A stretch of 64,000 bases of DNA, taken from the NCBI RefSeq assembly GCF_010500865.1, contig NZ_JAAAWN010000013.1:1-64000 (forward strand), read 5' to 3'. The DNA is from Alteromonas profundi (GTDB lineage: Bacteria > Pseudomonadota > Gammaproteobacteria > Enterobacterales > Alteromonadaceae). Positions 53,265 through 63,658 of the stretch are shown here, piece by piece. Made by a program: the position numbers and the translations under genes. The number at the start of each line of letters is the position of its first letter. Position 1 is the first letter of the stretch. The notes under the pieces were generated by a model. That model was not told the DNA's origin and did no database searches. It saw nothing but the letters and a program-made list of their open reading frames with translations.

Positions 53265-56200
53265 GTGAAAACGGACAGTCACAATTCAAAGCTTACTTGG
53301 TACCGTCGTTTGCAATCAGTTGCAATGTTTTCGGCGTTATTTTGCGCGCCGGCTTTGGCGCAGCAAACCAGCTGGCAAGACACCATTTCGCGTTTAGCAA
53401 ACTATTACGATAAACAAAGCAAGCAACCGCCTTCACCTACTTTTCATCCACCCACAGATGAGCCATCTGGGTTTTTATCCCGATTTCCTGCAGGGGAAGA
53501 ATTAATTTTTACCGTGAACGCAGCGGGCTATAACCGCGGTGAAATATTCGCGATTAGTTCTGAACAGGGTATGAAAGTCGGATTGGCCGAACTATCTGCA
53601 TTATTGAACTTTAATATTGAAGTTAGTGCAGATAACACATCGGCTAGTGGGTGGTTCTTTCACACCTCTAATGAATTTTCGCTACAACAAAGCGAAGATG
53701 AACAATTAATTATCACAAGCGGCGATAGCAGCCTAACCGTTACGCCCTCTGACTATTTGATTGATGGTGATATTTTATTGGAAGTGGGGGTGATAACCGA
53801 GGCGCTCGGTTTGACGTTTGAAGCCGATGAAAGCCGGCTGGTGTTATATGTTTCATCGCCACGCATGTTTGCGTTTGAATCAGCAGAAGCTAGGCGAAAT
53901 AGGCTTGCAGGAGGGCGCTTCTCACGAGCGCCATCAGTACTCCCTCAAAAAGATAATGGCTATTCGTTGTATACGCCGCCCCTATTTGATGCGCAACTTT
54001 CTGTTCGCACCACTGACACCTCAACATTTAGCGGCTATTCAATAGCATCAAACCAAGACCTCGCTTATGCCAATACGCAGCTATATTTAGCTGGCGACGA
54101 TGAGGATTCGCTAAGGGAGGCCCGTATTACCCTTAGCCGCGATTCTCAAAAGGCAGACGTATTAGGCTTGCCACTTACCTATGCCGCTATAGGTGATGTA
54201 CTGCCTGTGAACACAGGCATTGGACAAACGGCGAGTTTCGGGCGAGGTTTAGCGCTTTCTAATGTTAAAACGGATTTGGCTGATAACCGATTGGTGAACT
54301 TTTCTGGTGTTATTCAAGCCGGTTGGGATGTAGAACTTTATCGAAATGGCATTTTGGTGGCCAATACGCTAGATATACAGGAAGGCCGCTATGAATTTAC
54401 CGATATTGAATTGTTGTTTGGGAATAACGACTTCGAACTGGTGTTTTATGGGCCCCAGGGGCAAATTCAGCGTGAAGAGAAGTCTTATGTAGTTGATAGT
54501 AACTCTTTGAAACAGGGCCAAAGCAGCTTTAGATTTTCAGCAGTAGACAGTAACGAAACCGTTCTGGGTATTAGAAAGGTAACCGATGATCCAGAACAAA
54601 AGGGGATTACCGCGGGCTTTGTATACGACCGTGGGCTAAGTGATTGGTATACCCTAGGTGTAGGGGGGACTTATTTCAGCCCAGATGAGGGCGAAACGTT
54701 TTCAACGGTATCATTACGAAACAATATTAGTATGGGCACGCTAGGCTTACTGAACTCTGTCGTGCAGTTAAATAGTGAACAGCAAAAAAACTACTTAGTA
54801 AGTTATAGAAGCCGATTTTGGAACAATAGCCTTTCTGTATTATGGAAAAAGGACGAAAGCGTTACATCGTCAGAGCTAGACGATACGCTGCAATTCGAAG
54901 ACCAAGCACAAACCATTAGCTTAACGTTCAACGGTAGAGTTAATGACACCTTTTGGGCGCCTGTTGATTACGAAAGTACTTGGTCTAGGAGTTGGGACAA
55001 CCAACAAAGTGAAAGCGAAAGCTTTAGGCAATCGTTATCCACTAATACTGCAGTTGGTGGTTTAAATTATTCTTTCTTGGGGGTTAGAAGCAATACACTA
55101 TCAGAAAATTCTGACTGGACTTACGAGAGCGAATTAGGCTACCGAAATAGGTTCGGGCGCGTCTTTACACGGCTCTATACTACCTATACCCATTCACCTG
55201 ACACTACCTTTGATAGTGTAGGCGCTACGATAAGCTATCCCTTCTCAAACCAATTGAGCAGTGAATTCCGCTATTCTTATAGCGCTATAACCGATAACGC
55301 GAGCTATAACGCTCGATTAAATTGGTTTGGCGACAAAGTAACAGTGTCTAGCTATGCTAATTACAGTGATGATGACCAATGGAGCATAAGCTTACTCGCT
55401 CGATTTGGTATTGGTTTAAACGCTGACAAAGAAAGTTTCACCCTCTCCCCTCGCCCTATTAGCACCGCTGGTGCACTCGCCGTTAGGTTGTATGAAGATC
55501 AGAATATGAACAATGAATACGATGATAACGAGCCATTGCTCGACGGCGTTACAGTAAACGCAGCGCAAGTTTCACGAAGCGCAACTACTGAGGATGGAAT
55601 GGCCTTTATAGAGCGCTTACCGAAGAACAGGCGTACCGATATAGTTATTGATGAGAGCACCCTCCCCGATTTCACTTACACGCGTACTGATGAAGGCTTT
55701 TCAGTAACCGGCAGACCAGGGTTACTTCAATTTGCAGACATCCCTGTTGTTCGTTCTGGAGAACTAGACGGGACAGTCTACCTCAGCGGGTCAAATGGTG
55801 AAGAACGCGCGTTAGCATTTGTGAACCTTCAACTCGTAAACGCTTCTGGAGAAACGGTAGCAACGACAAAGAGTGAATACGACGGTTTTTATTTGTTTGA
55901 AAAAATATTACCAGGTAGCTACAAAGTGCTTGTCGATCCGAGAGATTTACAACGGCAAAATGCTGCTATCGATGTTGCCAATAGCCTTGATGTATCTACA
56001 AGGGGCGATGTTTTCACTAATGTTGATGTGGTATTAAGAGAGCTGACTAAAACGTCTGGCTACATGGCGCAGATAAACACGTTTACCTCACTACCTCTTT
56101 TAAAAGTTTACTTTAGCTTGATTAACAAAAGATTACCTAAGGGCACGTTTAAAGACGCCTTTTATCTCACAAGTAGCAGCGAAAACTCATATAGCCTTTC

Positions 56201-56303
56201 GCTTGGCTTCAGCGACGATAAAGCCGCTATTGAACAACTGTGCAAACAAATACAACACCATGACGTTGACTGTAATGTGGTGTCGGTGGAACTAGGACAA
56301 TAA
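53265..56303 (+). CDS. Outer membrane usher with C-terminal SPOR-like domain
   Basis: The 1012-residue protein starts at a GTG (53265) with no strong ribosome binding site; a signal peptide ends CAPALAQQ. AGWDVELYRNGILVANTLD and FELVFYGPQGQIQREEK are usher plug signatures, and alternating aromatic strands through about residue 730 fit the beta-barrel. ALAVRLYEDQNMNNEYDDNE and FVNLQLVNASGETVATTKSE are two small beta domains of the carboxypeptidase-regulatory kind. Residues 932-1012 read as a SPOR domain (YMAQINTFTSLPLLKVYFSL, SYSLSLGFSDDKAAIEQLCK) with C993-x9-C1003. A SPOR domain on an usher is not known to me. Confidence 0.75.
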   Translation: MKTDSHNSKLTWYRRLQSVAMFSALFCAPALAQQTSWQDTISRLANYYDKQSKQPPSPTFHPPTDEPSGFLSRFPAGEELIFTVNAAGYNRGEIFAISSEQGMKVGLAELSALLNFNIEVSADNTSASGWFFHTSNEFSLQQSEDEQLIITSGDSSLTVTPSDYLIDGDILLEVGVITEALGLTFEADESRLVLYVSSPRMFAFESAEARRNRLAGGRFSRAPSVLPQKDNGYSLYTPPLFDAQLSVRTTDTSTFSGYSIASNQDLAYANTQLYLAGDDEDSLREARITLSRDSQKADVLGLPLTYAAIGDVLPVNTGIGQTASFGRGLALSNVKTDLADNRLVNFSGVIQAGWDVELYRNGILVANTLDIQEGRYEFTDIELLFGNNDFELVFYGPQGQIQREEKSYVVDSNSLKQGQSSFRFSAVDSNETVLGIRKVTDDPEQKGITAGFVYDRGLSDWYTLGVGGTYFSPDEGETFSTVSLRNNISMGTLGLLNSVVQLNSEQQKNYLVSYRSRFWNNSLSVLWKKDESVTSSELDDTLQFEDQAQTISLTFNGRVNDTFWAPVDYESTWSRSWDNQQSESESFRQSLSTNTAVGGLNYSFLGVRSNTLSENSDWTYESELGYRNRFGRVFTRLYTTYTHSPDTTFDSVGATISYPFSNQLSSEFRYSYSAITDNASYNARLNWFGDKVTVSSYANYSDDDQWSISLLARFGIGLNADKESFTLSPRPISTAGALAVRLYEDQNMNNEYDDNEPLLDGVTVNAAQVSRSATTEDGMAFIERLPKNRRTDIVIDESTLPDFTYTRTDEGFSVTGRPGLLQFADIPVVRSGELDGTVYLSGSNGEERALAFVNLQLVNASGETVATTKSEYDGFYLFEKILPGSYKVLVDPRDLQRQNAAIDVANSLDVSTRGDVFTNVDVVLRELTKTSGYMAQINTFTSLPLLKVYFSLINKRLPKGTFKDAFYLTSSSENSYSLSLGFSDDKAAIEQLCKQIQHHDVDCNVVSVELGQ

Positions 56304-56305
56304 AG

Positions 56306-56998
56306 ATGAAACGCACAATAACAAAGCACTTACTCATTGCGACTGCATTTATGCATTTAGCTGGTTGCTCATCATCTGGAGCGCATAAAAAAGACGATGA
56401 TATTCTGCGTTCGCTCACCAAAGAGCAAAAAGTTACGCTTTTGGCAATGCTAGAAGAATACGAAGACAATCAAAGGGCCATTAACGCTTGGAAATCCCAC
56501 CAACCAAGCTTAATCCGACTAAGCGAGATAGAGGAAGATCTGAAAACGCTTATAGTTCAGCTTAGTGTATTAAGTCAAAAACGTACCACAGATAGTACTA
56601 CTAAGTCTTCACAATCGCCCTCTAATAGAGTGCCCACCCAACCGGCGCTAAAGCCTTCACCCGCTTCACCCACCGCTGTACCAGCTAAACGAGAACACAG
56701 TGATGTAGCAAAGGTTAGCGAGCCTAGAATAGGGTATGCGGTGCAACTCACTGCACTAGACTCAGTAGAAAAGCTCAACGCTTATTGGAACCAGATTAGT
56801 CGGGGTTACCCCACTATTGTTGGAGCGCAGGTTCCGTTTTACGAAAAAACAGTGGACGACAATGGAAAAACACTTTTGCGATTAAAGTTTGGAGAGTTTA
56901 AAAGCTACCGAGAAGCCAACATTACGTGTGAGCAAATGCGTAGTAAAGGTGGGTCTTGCTTTGTTAATAAGAACACTGAAGGCACTGATTTATTGTAA
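56306..56998 (+). CDS. SPOR-domain lipoprotein of the pilus locus
   Basis: The 230-residue product starts two bases after the usher stop. It has a lipoprotein signal (LLIATAFMHLAGC), a helical region, a proline/serine-rich linker (PTQPALKPSPASPTAVPAK), and a C-terminal SPOR domain (IGYAVQLTALDSVEKLNAYW, LLRLKFGEFKSYREANITCE) with C208-x9-C218. It would be tethered to the outer membrane and bind septal peptidoglycan. The usher and the lipoprotein at 48886 carry the same cysteine spacing. Confidence 0.85.
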   Translation: MKRTITKHLLIATAFMHLAGCSSSGAHKKDDDILRSLTKEQKVTLLAMLEEYEDNQRAINAWKSHQPSLIRLSEIEEDLKTLIVQLSVLSQKRTTDSTTKSSQSPSNRVPTQPALKPSPASPTAVPAKREHSDVAKVSEPRIGYAVQLTALDSVEKLNAYWNQISRGYPTIVGAQVPFYEKTVDDNGKTLLRLKFGEFKSYREANITCEQMRSKGGSCFVNKNTEGTDLL

Positions 56999-57046
56999 CC
57001 ATATTAAACAATACAAAAATACGGTTATGATGAACGTTGTTCAAAG

Positions 57047-57082
57047 CAAAAAAAAAGCCGGTGAATTATCACCGGCTTTTTT
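57047..57082. terminator. Strong terminator after rplQ
   Basis: GCCGGTGA-ATTA-TCACCGGC (57057-57076) is flanked by an A-run and a T-run, so it works for the minus-strand rplQ transcript and the plus-strand pilus genes. Confidence 0.9.
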
Positions 57083-57097
57083 CTATTCGAGTATTAA

Positions 57098-57499
57098 TTA
57101 CTCTTCAGTTGCTTCTACTGCTTCTTCTTCAGCTTCTACAACTGGACGGTCAACTAGCTCAACATATGCCATTGGGGCATTGTCGCCTGAACGGAAACCG
57201 CATTTTAAAATGCGAGTGTAACCGCCTGGGCGAGCTTCGTAACGAGGACCAAGCTCGTTGAATAGTTTACCTACAACTTCTTTATCACCAGTGCGGGCGA
57301 AAGCTAGACGGCGGTTTGCAACGCTGTCTTCTTTAGCCATAGTGATTAGAGGCTCAATTACGCGACGTAATTCTTTCGCTTTTGGTAACGTAGTTTTGAT
57401 CACTTCGTGCTTGACCAAAGAGCCAGCCATGTTTTTGAACATAGCTTGACGATGGCTGCTGTTGCGATTCAACTGACGACCACTCTTACGATGGCGCAT
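57098..57499 (-). CDS. rplQ: 50S ribosomal protein L17
   Basis: The 133-residue protein begins [20 protein letters not shown], the family N terminus, and includes RKHE-equivalent [20 protein letters not shown]. The acidic tail [14 protein letters not shown] is typical for gammaproteobacterial L17. It is last in the alpha operon, 41 bases after rpoA, and is followed by a strong terminator. Confidence 0.98.
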   Translation of the reverse strand: MRHRKSGRQLNRNSSHRQAMFKNMAGSLVKHEVIKTTLPKAKELRRVIEPLITMAKEDSVANRRLAFARTGDKEVVGKLFNELGPRYEARPGGYTRILKCGFRSGDNAPMAYVELVDRPVVEAEEEAVEATEE

Positions 57500-57540
57500 A
57501 GTTTTATCCTTCTCTACAAATCAGTTTGATAAAAACCTGA

Positions 57541-58527
57541 TTAATCTTTTTCAGCGATGCTCTCTGGCGGCCAGTTTTCTAGGCGCATACCTAGAGAAAG
57601 ACCACGAGATGCTAGAACATCTTTGATTTCAGTTAGCGATTTCTTACCAAGGTTAGGCGTTTTAAGTAGCTCAACCTCAGTGCGCTGTACCAGGTCACCA
57701 ATGTACTGGATAGCTTCTGCTTTCAAACAGTTTGCAGAACGTACTGTCAGCTCTAGGTCATCAACTGGGCGAAGCAGAATTGGATCGAATTCTGGCTTCT
57801 CTTCTTTCGCTTCTGGCTCTGATACATCACGTAAGTCTACGAATGCATCTAGCTGTTCTGCTAGGATGGTGGCAGAACGGCGGATCGCTTCTTCAGGATC
57901 TAAAGTGCCGTTCGTTTCCATGTCGATGATCAACTTGTCTAAGTCTGTGCGTTGTTCAACACGGGCAGACTCAACAGTGTAAGCAATACGTTCAACTGGG
58001 CTGTATGAAGCGTCAACTAACAAACGACCAATTGGACGATCATCTTCTTCAGAGGAGCGACGGGTAGAAGCTGGTACATAACCGCGACCCATTTCTACTT
58101 TAATGCGCATGCTGATTTCAGCTTCGCCAGTTAAAGTACAAACAACATGGTCAGGGTTAACAATTTCTACGTCGCCATCATGCTGAATATCACCAGCAAC
58201 AACAGGGCCAGCGCCAGATTTCACTAGAGTTAGGGTTGCCTCAGTTTTACCTTCTAGGCGAACCGCTAAACCTTTCAGATTAAGCAAGATTTCGATAACG
58301 TCTTCTTGCACACCTTCTTTGGTGCTGTACTCGTGAAGAACGCCATCAATTTCTACCTCGGTAACTGCGCACCCTGGCATGGATGACAGTAAAATACGAC
58401 GTAGGGCGTTACCTAGAGTATGGCCGAAACCGCGCTCTAGTGGTTCCAAAGTTACTTTGGCACGAGTAGGAGAAACGTTTTCGATCTCAACTAATCTCGG
58501 TTTTAGGAATTCAGTCACAGAACCCAC
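57541..58527 (-). CDS. rpoA: RNA polymerase alpha subunit
   Basis: The 328-residue protein has the N-terminal dimerisation domain ([40 protein letters not shown]), a linker ([20 protein letters not shown]), and the C-terminal DNA- and activator-binding domain ([40 protein letters not shown]). The start is GTG with AGAGGAAG upstream. Length is one less than in E. coli. Confidence 0.99.
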   Translation of the reverse strand: MGSVTEFLKPRLVEIENVSPTRAKVTLEPLERGFGHTLGNALRRILLSSMPGCAVTEVEIDGVLHEYSTKEGVQEDVIEILLNLKGLAVRLEGKTEATLTLVKSGAGPVVAGDIQHDGDVEIVNPDHVVCTLTGEAEISMRIKVEMGRGYVPASTRRSSEEDDRPIGRLLVDASYSPVERIAYTVESARVEQRTDLDKLIIDMETNGTLDPEEAIRRSATILAEQLDAFVDLRDVSEPEAKEEKPEFDPILLRPVDDLELTVRSANCLKAEAIQYIGDLVQRTEVELLKTPNLGKKSLTEIKDVLASRGLSLGMRLENWPPESIAEKD

Positions 58528-58549
58528 AATGCTTCCTCTTTAGTTAGCT

Positions 58550-59170
58550 TTACTTAGAGTAAAGTTCGACGATCAACTGTTCGTTAATTTCCGCAGACAG
58601 GTCAGTTCTTTCTGGAACGCGCTTGAAAGTGCCTTCCATTTTGCTGCTGTCTACATCAATCCAGGTTGGCTTCTCACGTTGGTCAGCCAGTTCCAAAGCA
58701 GCTACGATACGCGCTTGCTTTTTAGCTTTTTCACGAACAGAAACCACGTCTTCGGCAGAAACGTTAAACGATGGAATGTTCACAACTTGACCATTTACCA
58801 TGATCGCCTTGTGGCTTACTAGCTGACGTGCTTCAGCACGTGTGCTAGCGAATCCCATACGATAAACTACGTTATCAAGACGCTGTTCTAAAAGTTGTAA
58901 CAAGTTTTCACCTGTGTTGCCTTTTAGACGTGCAGCTTCTTTGTAGTAGTTACGGAATTGCTTTTCAAGTACGCCGAACATACGACGAACTTTTTGTTTT
59001 TCACGCAACTGAACACCGTAGTCAGACAAACGGCCACGACGGGCACCATGTTGACCGGGCGCAGCATCGATTTTACATTTAGAATCGATTGCGCGAACGC
59101 CGCTCTTAAGGAACAAGTCAGTTCCTTCGCGACGGCTAAGTTTGAGTTTTGGACCCAAATATCTTGCCAT
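58550..59170 (-). CDS. rpsD: 30S ribosomal protein S4
   Basis: The 206-residue protein opens [20 protein letters not shown]. The S4 RNA-binding domain is at [21 protein letters not shown]4 nucleates assembly of the 30S body and, in E. coli, represses its own operon by binding the leader upstream of rpsM. Position between rpsK and rpoA is standard. Confidence 0.98.
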   Translation of the reverse strand: MARYLGPKLKLSRREGTDLFLKSGVRAIDSKCKIDAAPGQHGARRGRLSDYGVQLREKQKVRRMFGVLEKQFRNYYKEAARLKGNTGENLLQLLEQRLDNVVYRMGFASTRAEARQLVSHKAIMVNGQVVNIPSFNVSAEDVVSVREKAKKQARIVAALELADQREKPTWIDVDSSKMEGTFKRVPERTDLSAEINEQLIVELYSK

Positions 59171-59194
59171 GATCTTTCTCCAACTGTCCGTCGA

Positions 59195-59587
59195 TTAAAC
59201 GCGACGTTTTTTCGGTGGACGACAACCGTTGTGAGGAATAGGGGTCACATCGGTAATGTTTGTGATCTTATAACCTGTAGCGTTAAGAGCACGGATCGCA
59301 GACTCACGGCCTGGACCTGGACCTTTAACGAATACTTCTAGGTTCTTAAGACCGTATTCTTGTGCAGCTACACCTGCACGCTCTGCAGCAACCTGTGCAG
59401 CAAATGGGGTAGATTTACGTGAACCACGGAAACCTGAACCACCAGATGTCGCCCATGCTAATGCATTGCCTTGACGGTCTGTAATAGTCACAATTGTGTT
59501 GTTGAAAGACGCATGGATATGAGCCATACCGTCTGCAACCTGACGTTTAGCGCGCTTACGCGTGCTACGAGCTGGTGCTTTTGCCAT
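59195..59587 (-). CDS. rpsK: 30S ribosomal protein S11
   Basis: The 130-residue protein has [20 protein letters not shown] and [20 protein letters not shown], then the C-terminal [16 protein letters not shown]. These are invariant features of bacterial S11, part of the 30S platform. Gaps of 14 and 24 bases join it to rpsM and rpsD. Confidence 0.98.
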   Translation of the reverse strand: MAKAPARSTRKRAKRQVADGMAHIHASFNNTIVTITDRQGNALAWATSGGSGFRGSRKSTPFAAQVAAERAGVAAQEYGLKNLEVFVKGPGPGRESAIRALNATGYKITNITDVTPIPHNGCRPPKKRRV

Positions 59588-59601
59588 AACTTACTCCCCG
59601 T

Positions 59602-59958
59602 TTACTTCTTAATTGGCTTACGAGGACCTTTACGGGTACGCGCATTAGTTTTAGTGCGCTGACCACGTAGAGGCAAGCTACGACGGTGGCGAATACCACG
59701 GAAGCAACCCAGGTCCATCAAACGTTTGATGCTCATAGAGACTTCACGGCGTAAATCACCTTCAACGGTAAATTTAGCCACTTCGTCACGAAGCTTATCA
59801 ATAGTCGCTTCGTCTAGCTCTTTGATTTTTGTATTTTCTGCAACACCAGCACCCGCACAAATGCTTTTCGCACGTGTGGGTCCAACGCCGTAGATCGCTT
59901 GGATAGCGATGACAGCATGCTTGTGCTCAGGAATGTTAATGCCAGCGATACGGGCCAT
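59602..59958 (-). CDS. rpsM: 30S ribosomal protein S13
   Basis: [20 protein letters not shown] fixes the start at 59958, with GAGGAG eight bases upstream; an extra three codons upstream are rejected. The 118-residue protein ends in the basic tail [17 protein letters not shown] that contacts tRNA in the 30S head. It is the first gene of the alpha operon. Confidence 0.98.
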   Translation of the reverse strand: MARIAGINIPEHKHAVIAIQAIYGVGPTRAKSICAGAGVAENTKIKELDEATIDKLRDEVAKFTVEGDLRREVSMSIKRLMDLGCFRGIRHRRSLPLRGQRTKTNARTRKGPRKPIKK

Positions 59959-59982
59959 TAACAGCACTCCTCTTGTTTATTT

Positions 59983-60024
59983 GTCGACGACCTAAAAAGC
60001 CCGATAGGATACTTACCCGTCGAC
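59983..60024 (-). promoter_or_regulatory. Inverted repeat in rpsM leader, candidate S4 autoregulatory structure
   Basis: GTCGACG (59983-59989) and CGTCGAC (60018-60024) are inverted repeats enclosing 28 bases, 25 bases upstream of the rpsM start. In E. coli the alpha operon leader folds into a pseudoknot bound by S4. Position fits; I cannot confirm the fold. Confidence 0.35.
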
Positions 60025-60069
60025 TAAATTGCAAATTTTGGTGCAAAAAACTTATAAACAAAACTAGCA

Positions 60070-60095
60070 GAACCTGATAAGTATGAGTCAGGTTC
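60070..60095 (-). terminator. Hairpin between rpmJ and rpsM
   Basis: GAACCTGA (60070-60077) pairs with TCAGGTTC (60088-60095). On the minus strand it is followed by GCTAGTTTTGTTTATAAG, which is T-rich but interrupted. It may end the spc transcript partially, or act as an attenuator before the alpha operon. Confidence 0.45.
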
Positions 60096-60132
60096 CGCTG
60101 ATTAGCTTTGCAAGTATTCTGTACCGCTTAGA

Positions 60133-60249
60133 TTAGCCCTGACGCTGCTTATGCTTAGGGTCAGAACTGCAAATTACGCGCACAACACCGTTGCGTTTGA
60201 TAACTTTACAGTTACGGCAAATCTTTTTAACTGATGCACGAACTTTCAT
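60133..60249 (-). CDS. rpmJ: 50S ribosomal protein L36
   Basis: This is a 38-residue protein starting [20 protein letters not shown] and ending [12 protein letters not shown]11, C14, C27 and H33 form the zinc-binding set of the C+ type. It lies 37 bases after secY, the usual place in gammaproteobacteria. Confidence 0.97.
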
Positions 60250-60286
60250 TACATCACTCCCCTATCTTATAAATTAAGGGGCTAAC

Positions 60287-61606
60287 TTAACGGCCGTAGC
60301 CTTTAAGATTAGCTTTCTTCAGAACAGACTCATATTGACTACTCATCAAATGCGTCTGCACCTGTGCCATAAAGTCCATGATAACCACCACGATAATTAG
60401 AAGCGACGTACCACCGAAGTAGAACGGCACATTCCAGGCAATTAGCATGAATTCAGGCACCAAACAAATAAAGGTTATGTATAGTGCGCCAGCCAGAGTC
60501 AGACGAGTCATTACCTTATCAATGTAACGTGAGGTTTGTTCACCTGGACGAATACCAGGGATAAACGCGCCAGATTTCTTCAAGTTATCTGCTGTATCAC
60601 GCGGGTTGAAAACCAACGCCGTGTAGAAGAAGCAGAAGAAGATAATTGCTGCTGCGTATAACATCACGTACAGCGGCTGACCAGGCGATAGCATTAATGC
60701 TACGTCTTGCAACCATGCTGTTGATTCATTCTGCCCAAACCATCCTGCGATAGTACCTGGGAACAGAATAATACTGGAAGCGAAGATGGGTGGAATAACA
60801 CCCGCCATGTTGACCTTCAGCGGTAAATGCGTGCTCTGCGCGGCAAAAACCTGACGGCCCTGCTGACGCTTTGCGTAGTTTACCACAATTCTGCGTTGTC
60901 CGCGCTCTACAAATACCACTAGGTATGTAAGGGCTACAACAATCACAGCAATCAACAACAAGAACAACAGATTAATGTCGCCTTGTCTTGCTTGTTCCGC
61001 TGTCTGACCTATCGCTGTAGGTAGACCGGCAACAATACCAGCAAAAATCAAGATAGAGATACCGTTTCCAATACCTCGTTCGGTAATTTGCTCACCTAAC
61101 CACATTAGGAACATAGTTCCTGTGACTAAGCTCACCACTGCCGTAAAGTAGAATCCGAAGCCAGGGTTTATCACCAATCCATTAATCAGGTTGGGCAGAC
61201 CAGTCGAAATACCAATTGACTGGAAGATGGCCAGTACCAACGTTAAATAACGTGTGTACTGACTTATCTTACGACGACCTGCCTCGCCTTCTTTTTTAAG
61301 CTCGATCATCGGTGGATGAACCACCGAGAGCAACTGCATTATAATGGACGCAGTAATGTATGGCATAATGCCCAAAGCCAGAACGGATGCACGCTCAAGC
61401 GCACCACCGGAGAACATGTTGAACATTTCTACAATGGTACCTTTCTGTTGCTCGAACAAGTCTGCAAGCACAGCTGGATCGATGCCAGGGATAGGAACGT
61501 AAGAACCTAGTCTGAAAACAACAATCGCACCAAGTACGAACAACAATCTTGCCTTAAGCTCACTCAAGCCGCTTTTGGCGCCTGAATCCAATCCTGGTTT
61601 AGCCAT
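60287..61606 (-). CDS. secY: Preprotein translocase subunit SecY
   Basis: The 439-residue protein has ten membrane segments with the hallmark pieces ILPYIT-equivalent [19 protein letters not shown], the glycine-rich [19 protein letters not shown], and the cytoplasmic loop [20 protein letters not shown]. It forms the protein-conducting channel with SecE and SecG. It follows rplO by 5 bases. Confidence 0.99.
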   Translation of the reverse strand: MAKPGLDSGAKSGLSELKARLLFVLGAIVVFRLGSYVPIPGIDPAVLADLFEQQKGTIVEMFNMFSGGALERASVLALGIMPYITASIIMQLLSVVHPPMIELKKEGEAGRRKISQYTRYLTLVLAIFQSIGISTGLPNLINGLVINPGFGFYFTAVVSLVTGTMFLMWLGEQITERGIGNGISILIFAGIVAGLPTAIGQTAEQARQGDINLLFLLLIAVIVVALTYLVVFVERGQRRIVVNYAKRQQGRQVFAAQSTHLPLKVNMAGVIPPIFASSIILFPGTIAGWFGQNESTAWLQDVALMLSPGQPLYVMLYAAAIIFFCFFYTALVFNPRDTADNLKKSGAFIPGIRPGEQTSRYIDKVMTRLTLAGALYITFICLVPEFMLIAWNVPFYFGGTSLLIIVVVIMDFMAQVQTHLMSSQYESVLKKANLKGYGR

Positions 61607-61611
61607 CTAGC

Positions 61612-62046
61612 TTATTCCTCTACTTTACCGCCAGCAGCTTCAATCGCTTCTTTAGCGCCTTTAGTAACCTTCAACCCGCTTACTGTAACAGCGCGTGATA
61701 TTTCACCGCTCTTCATAACTTTAACGAACTGGATCTCTTTTTTGATAAGACCCGCTGCTTTTAAAGTTTCAAGAGACGCTGTATCACCTTCAACCTTCGC
61801 GATTTCAGCAAGAGTTACTTCATCAGAAACGAAGCTCTTGCGTGAAGTGAAACCGAACTTAGGAAGACGACGCTGGATAGGCATCTGACCACCTTCAAAT
61901 CCTGGCTTAACGCGGCCACCTGAACGGCTTTTTTGACCTTTGTGGCCTACACCACTCGTTTTACCAAGACCTGAGCCGATACCACGACCAGTACGCTTAC
62001 CAGATTGTTTAGCTCCTGGTGCAGGAGCAATAGTATTTAAACGCAT
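61612..62046 (-). CDS. rplO: 50S ribosomal protein L15
   Basis: The 144-residue protein begins [20 protein letters not shown] and has the glycine-rich [20 protein letters not shown] and [17 protein letters not shown] typical of L15. It is between rpmD (6-base gap) and secY. Confidence 0.98.
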   Translation of the reverse strand: MRLNTIAPAPGAKQSGKRTGRGIGSGLGKTSGVGHKGQKSRSGGRVKPGFEGGQMPIQRRLPKFGFTSRKSFVSDEVTLAEIAKVEGDTASLETLKAAGLIKKEIQFVKVMKSGEISRAVTVSGLKVTKGAKEAIEAAGGKVEE

Positions 62047-62052
62047 AACTTA

Positions 62053-62229
62053 CTACTCCACTATCTCGACCATGTAATTAACACGGTGAATCATGCCGCG
62101 TACACTAGGCGTATCTTCCAGTTCACGAACATGGTTGATTTTACGAAGGCCTAAGCCTTTAAGCGTAGCTTTGTGCTTTGGCAAACGGCCAATCGCACTT
62201 TTAGTTTGCTTTACTTTAATCGTTGCCAT
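62053..62229 (-). CDS. rpmD: 50S ribosomal protein L30
   Basis: The 58-residue protein starts [20 protein letters not shown] and includes [20 protein letters not shown], the L30 signature. Six-base gaps on either side tie it to rpsE and rplO. Confidence 0.97.
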   Translation of the reverse strand: MATIKVKQTKSAIGRLPKHKATLKGLGLRKINHVRELEDTPSVRGMIHRVNYMVEIVE

Positions 62230-62235
62230 GTCTGA

Positions 62236-62736
62236 TTACCCCAAAATTTCTGATACAGACAATCCACGTTTCGCAGCAACTTTCGCTGGAGAATTCATCT
62301 CTGTCAGCGCGTTAATTGTTGCACGAACAACGTTGATTGGGTTCGTAGAACCGTAACATTTTGAAAGTACGTTCTGTACACCAGCTACTTCAAGTACTGC
62401 ACGCATTGCACCGCCGGCGATGATACCGGTACCTTCTGATGCAGGCTGCATGTAAACTTTAGAGCCAGAGTGACGACCTTTAATAGGGTGCTGTAACGTG
62501 TGGCCGTTAAGGTCTACGTCAACCATGTTGCGACGTGCCTTTTCCATAGCTTTTTGGATTGCAGCAGGAACTTCACGTGCCTTACCGTAACCAAAACCTA
62601 CGCGACCATTACCGTCACCCACTACTGTCAATGCAGTGAAACTAAAGATACGACCACCTTTAACCACTTTAGAAACGCGGTTTACAGCAATCAATTTCTC
62701 TAATAGTTCACCGTTCTGAACTTCTTGTTTAGCCAT
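62236..62736 (-). CDS. rpsE: 30S ribosomal protein S5
   Basis: The 166-residue protein has the N-terminal RNA-binding domain ([40 protein letters not shown]) and the conserved [20 protein letters not shown]. It works in decoding fidelity with S4 and S12. It is 9 bases downstream of rplR. Confidence 0.98.
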   Translation of the reverse strand: MAKQEVQNGELLEKLIAVNRVSKVVKGGRIFSFTALTVVGDGNGRVGFGYGKAREVPAAIQKAMEKARRNMVDVDLNGHTLQHPIKGRHSGSKVYMQPASEGTGIIAGGAMRAVLEVAGVQNVLSKCYGSTNPINVVRATINALTEMNSPAKVAAKRGLSVSEILG

Positions 62737-62745
62737 TATAAACTC

Positions 62746-63099
62746 CTAGAACTGAAGACCAGCTTCGCGAGCTGCATCAGCTAATGCCTTAACGCGACCG
62801 TGGTATTTAAAACCACTACGATCGAAAGCCACTACTTTGATGCCTTTCTCAATAGCACGTTCTGCGATTGCTTTACCGACTACCGCTGCTGCTTCAGTAT
62901 TGCCTGTAGACTTAAGATCTTTTGCAAGACCTGTTTCAACAGTTGAAGCCGCTGCCAACACTTCAGAACCGCTAGGAGCGATTAACTGAGCATAGATGTG
63001 GCGAGGTGTACGGTTGATTACCAAGCGATGCGCGGCCAGTTCACGAATTTTTGCACGTGCGCGAGTTGCGCGACGAATGCGAGCTGTTTTCTTATCCAT
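62746..63099 (-). CDS. rplR: 50S ribosomal protein L18
   Basis: The start [20 protein letters not shown] at 63099 matches E. coli L18 in position and gives the same 117-residue length; a GTG four codons upstream is rejected. [20 protein letters not shown] and [20 protein letters not shown] are further matches. L18 binds 5S rRNA. Confidence 0.98.
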   Translation of the reverse strand: MDKKTARIRRATRARAKIRELAAHRLVINRTPRHIYAQLIAPSGSEVLAAASTVETGLAKDLKSTGNTEAAAVVGKAIAERAIEKGIKVVAFDRSGFKYHGRVKALADAAREAGLQF

Positions 63100-63111
63100 C
63101 GTATCACCCAC

Positions 63112-63645
63112 CTACTTTTTCTTAGCTTCTTTACGACGTACGTGTTCGTCAGCATAACGTACACCTTTGCCTTTGTAAGGCTCTGGCGGACGGTAAGCGC
63201 GAATGTTCGCCGCAACCTGACCTACCACCTGCTTATCGGCGCCTTTAACGACGATTTCAGTTTGGCTAGGAGTTTCAACGGTAATGCCTTCAGGCATTTC
63301 GTATACTACAGGGTGAGAGAAACCTAGCGTAAGGTTAAGTTTGCTACCTTGTGCTTGCGCACGGTAACCAACACCGTTTAGCTGAAGTTTTTTCTCAAAA
63401 CCTTGTGAAACACCTTGAACCATTGCATTTAGGATAGAGCGAACAGTACCAGCCTGTGCCCAACTGTCAGCGAAACCTTCACGTGGAAGTGCTTTAAGTT
63501 GGTTCTCTTCCTGTACAACTTCTACAGCGTTATTGAAAACGCGGGTCAAAGTGCCTTTACTACCTTTAGCGGTAACTTCTTGGCCAGAGATAGAAACTTC
63601 TACGCCTGATACCAAGTCTACTGGGGCTTTTGCTACTCGTGACAT
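63112..63645 (-). CDS. rplF: 50S ribosomal protein L6
   Basis: The 177-residue protein begins [20 protein letters not shown] and contains the C-terminal signature [20 protein letters not shown]. It binds near the GTPase centre of the 50S subunit. It starts 13 bases after rpsH. Confidence 0.98.
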   Translation of the reverse strand: MSRVAKAPVDLVSGVEVSISGQEVTAKGSKGTLTRVFNNAVEVVQEENQLKALPREGFADSWAQAGTVRSILNAMVQGVSQGFEKKLQLNGVGYRAQAQGSKLNLTLGFSHPVVYEMPEGITVETPSQTEIVVKGADKQVVGQVAANIRAYRPPEPYKGKGVRYADEHVRRKEAKKK

Positions 63646-63658
63646 TTCAACTCCTCCG

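Noticed and set aside
53818..54045. Open frame inside the usher gene
   Set aside because: Alternate-frame shadow of a long, well-supported gene.
58958..59341. Antisense open frame over rpsD and rpsK
   Set aside because: It is a shadow of highly conserved ribosomal genes on the other strand and has no protein-like features.
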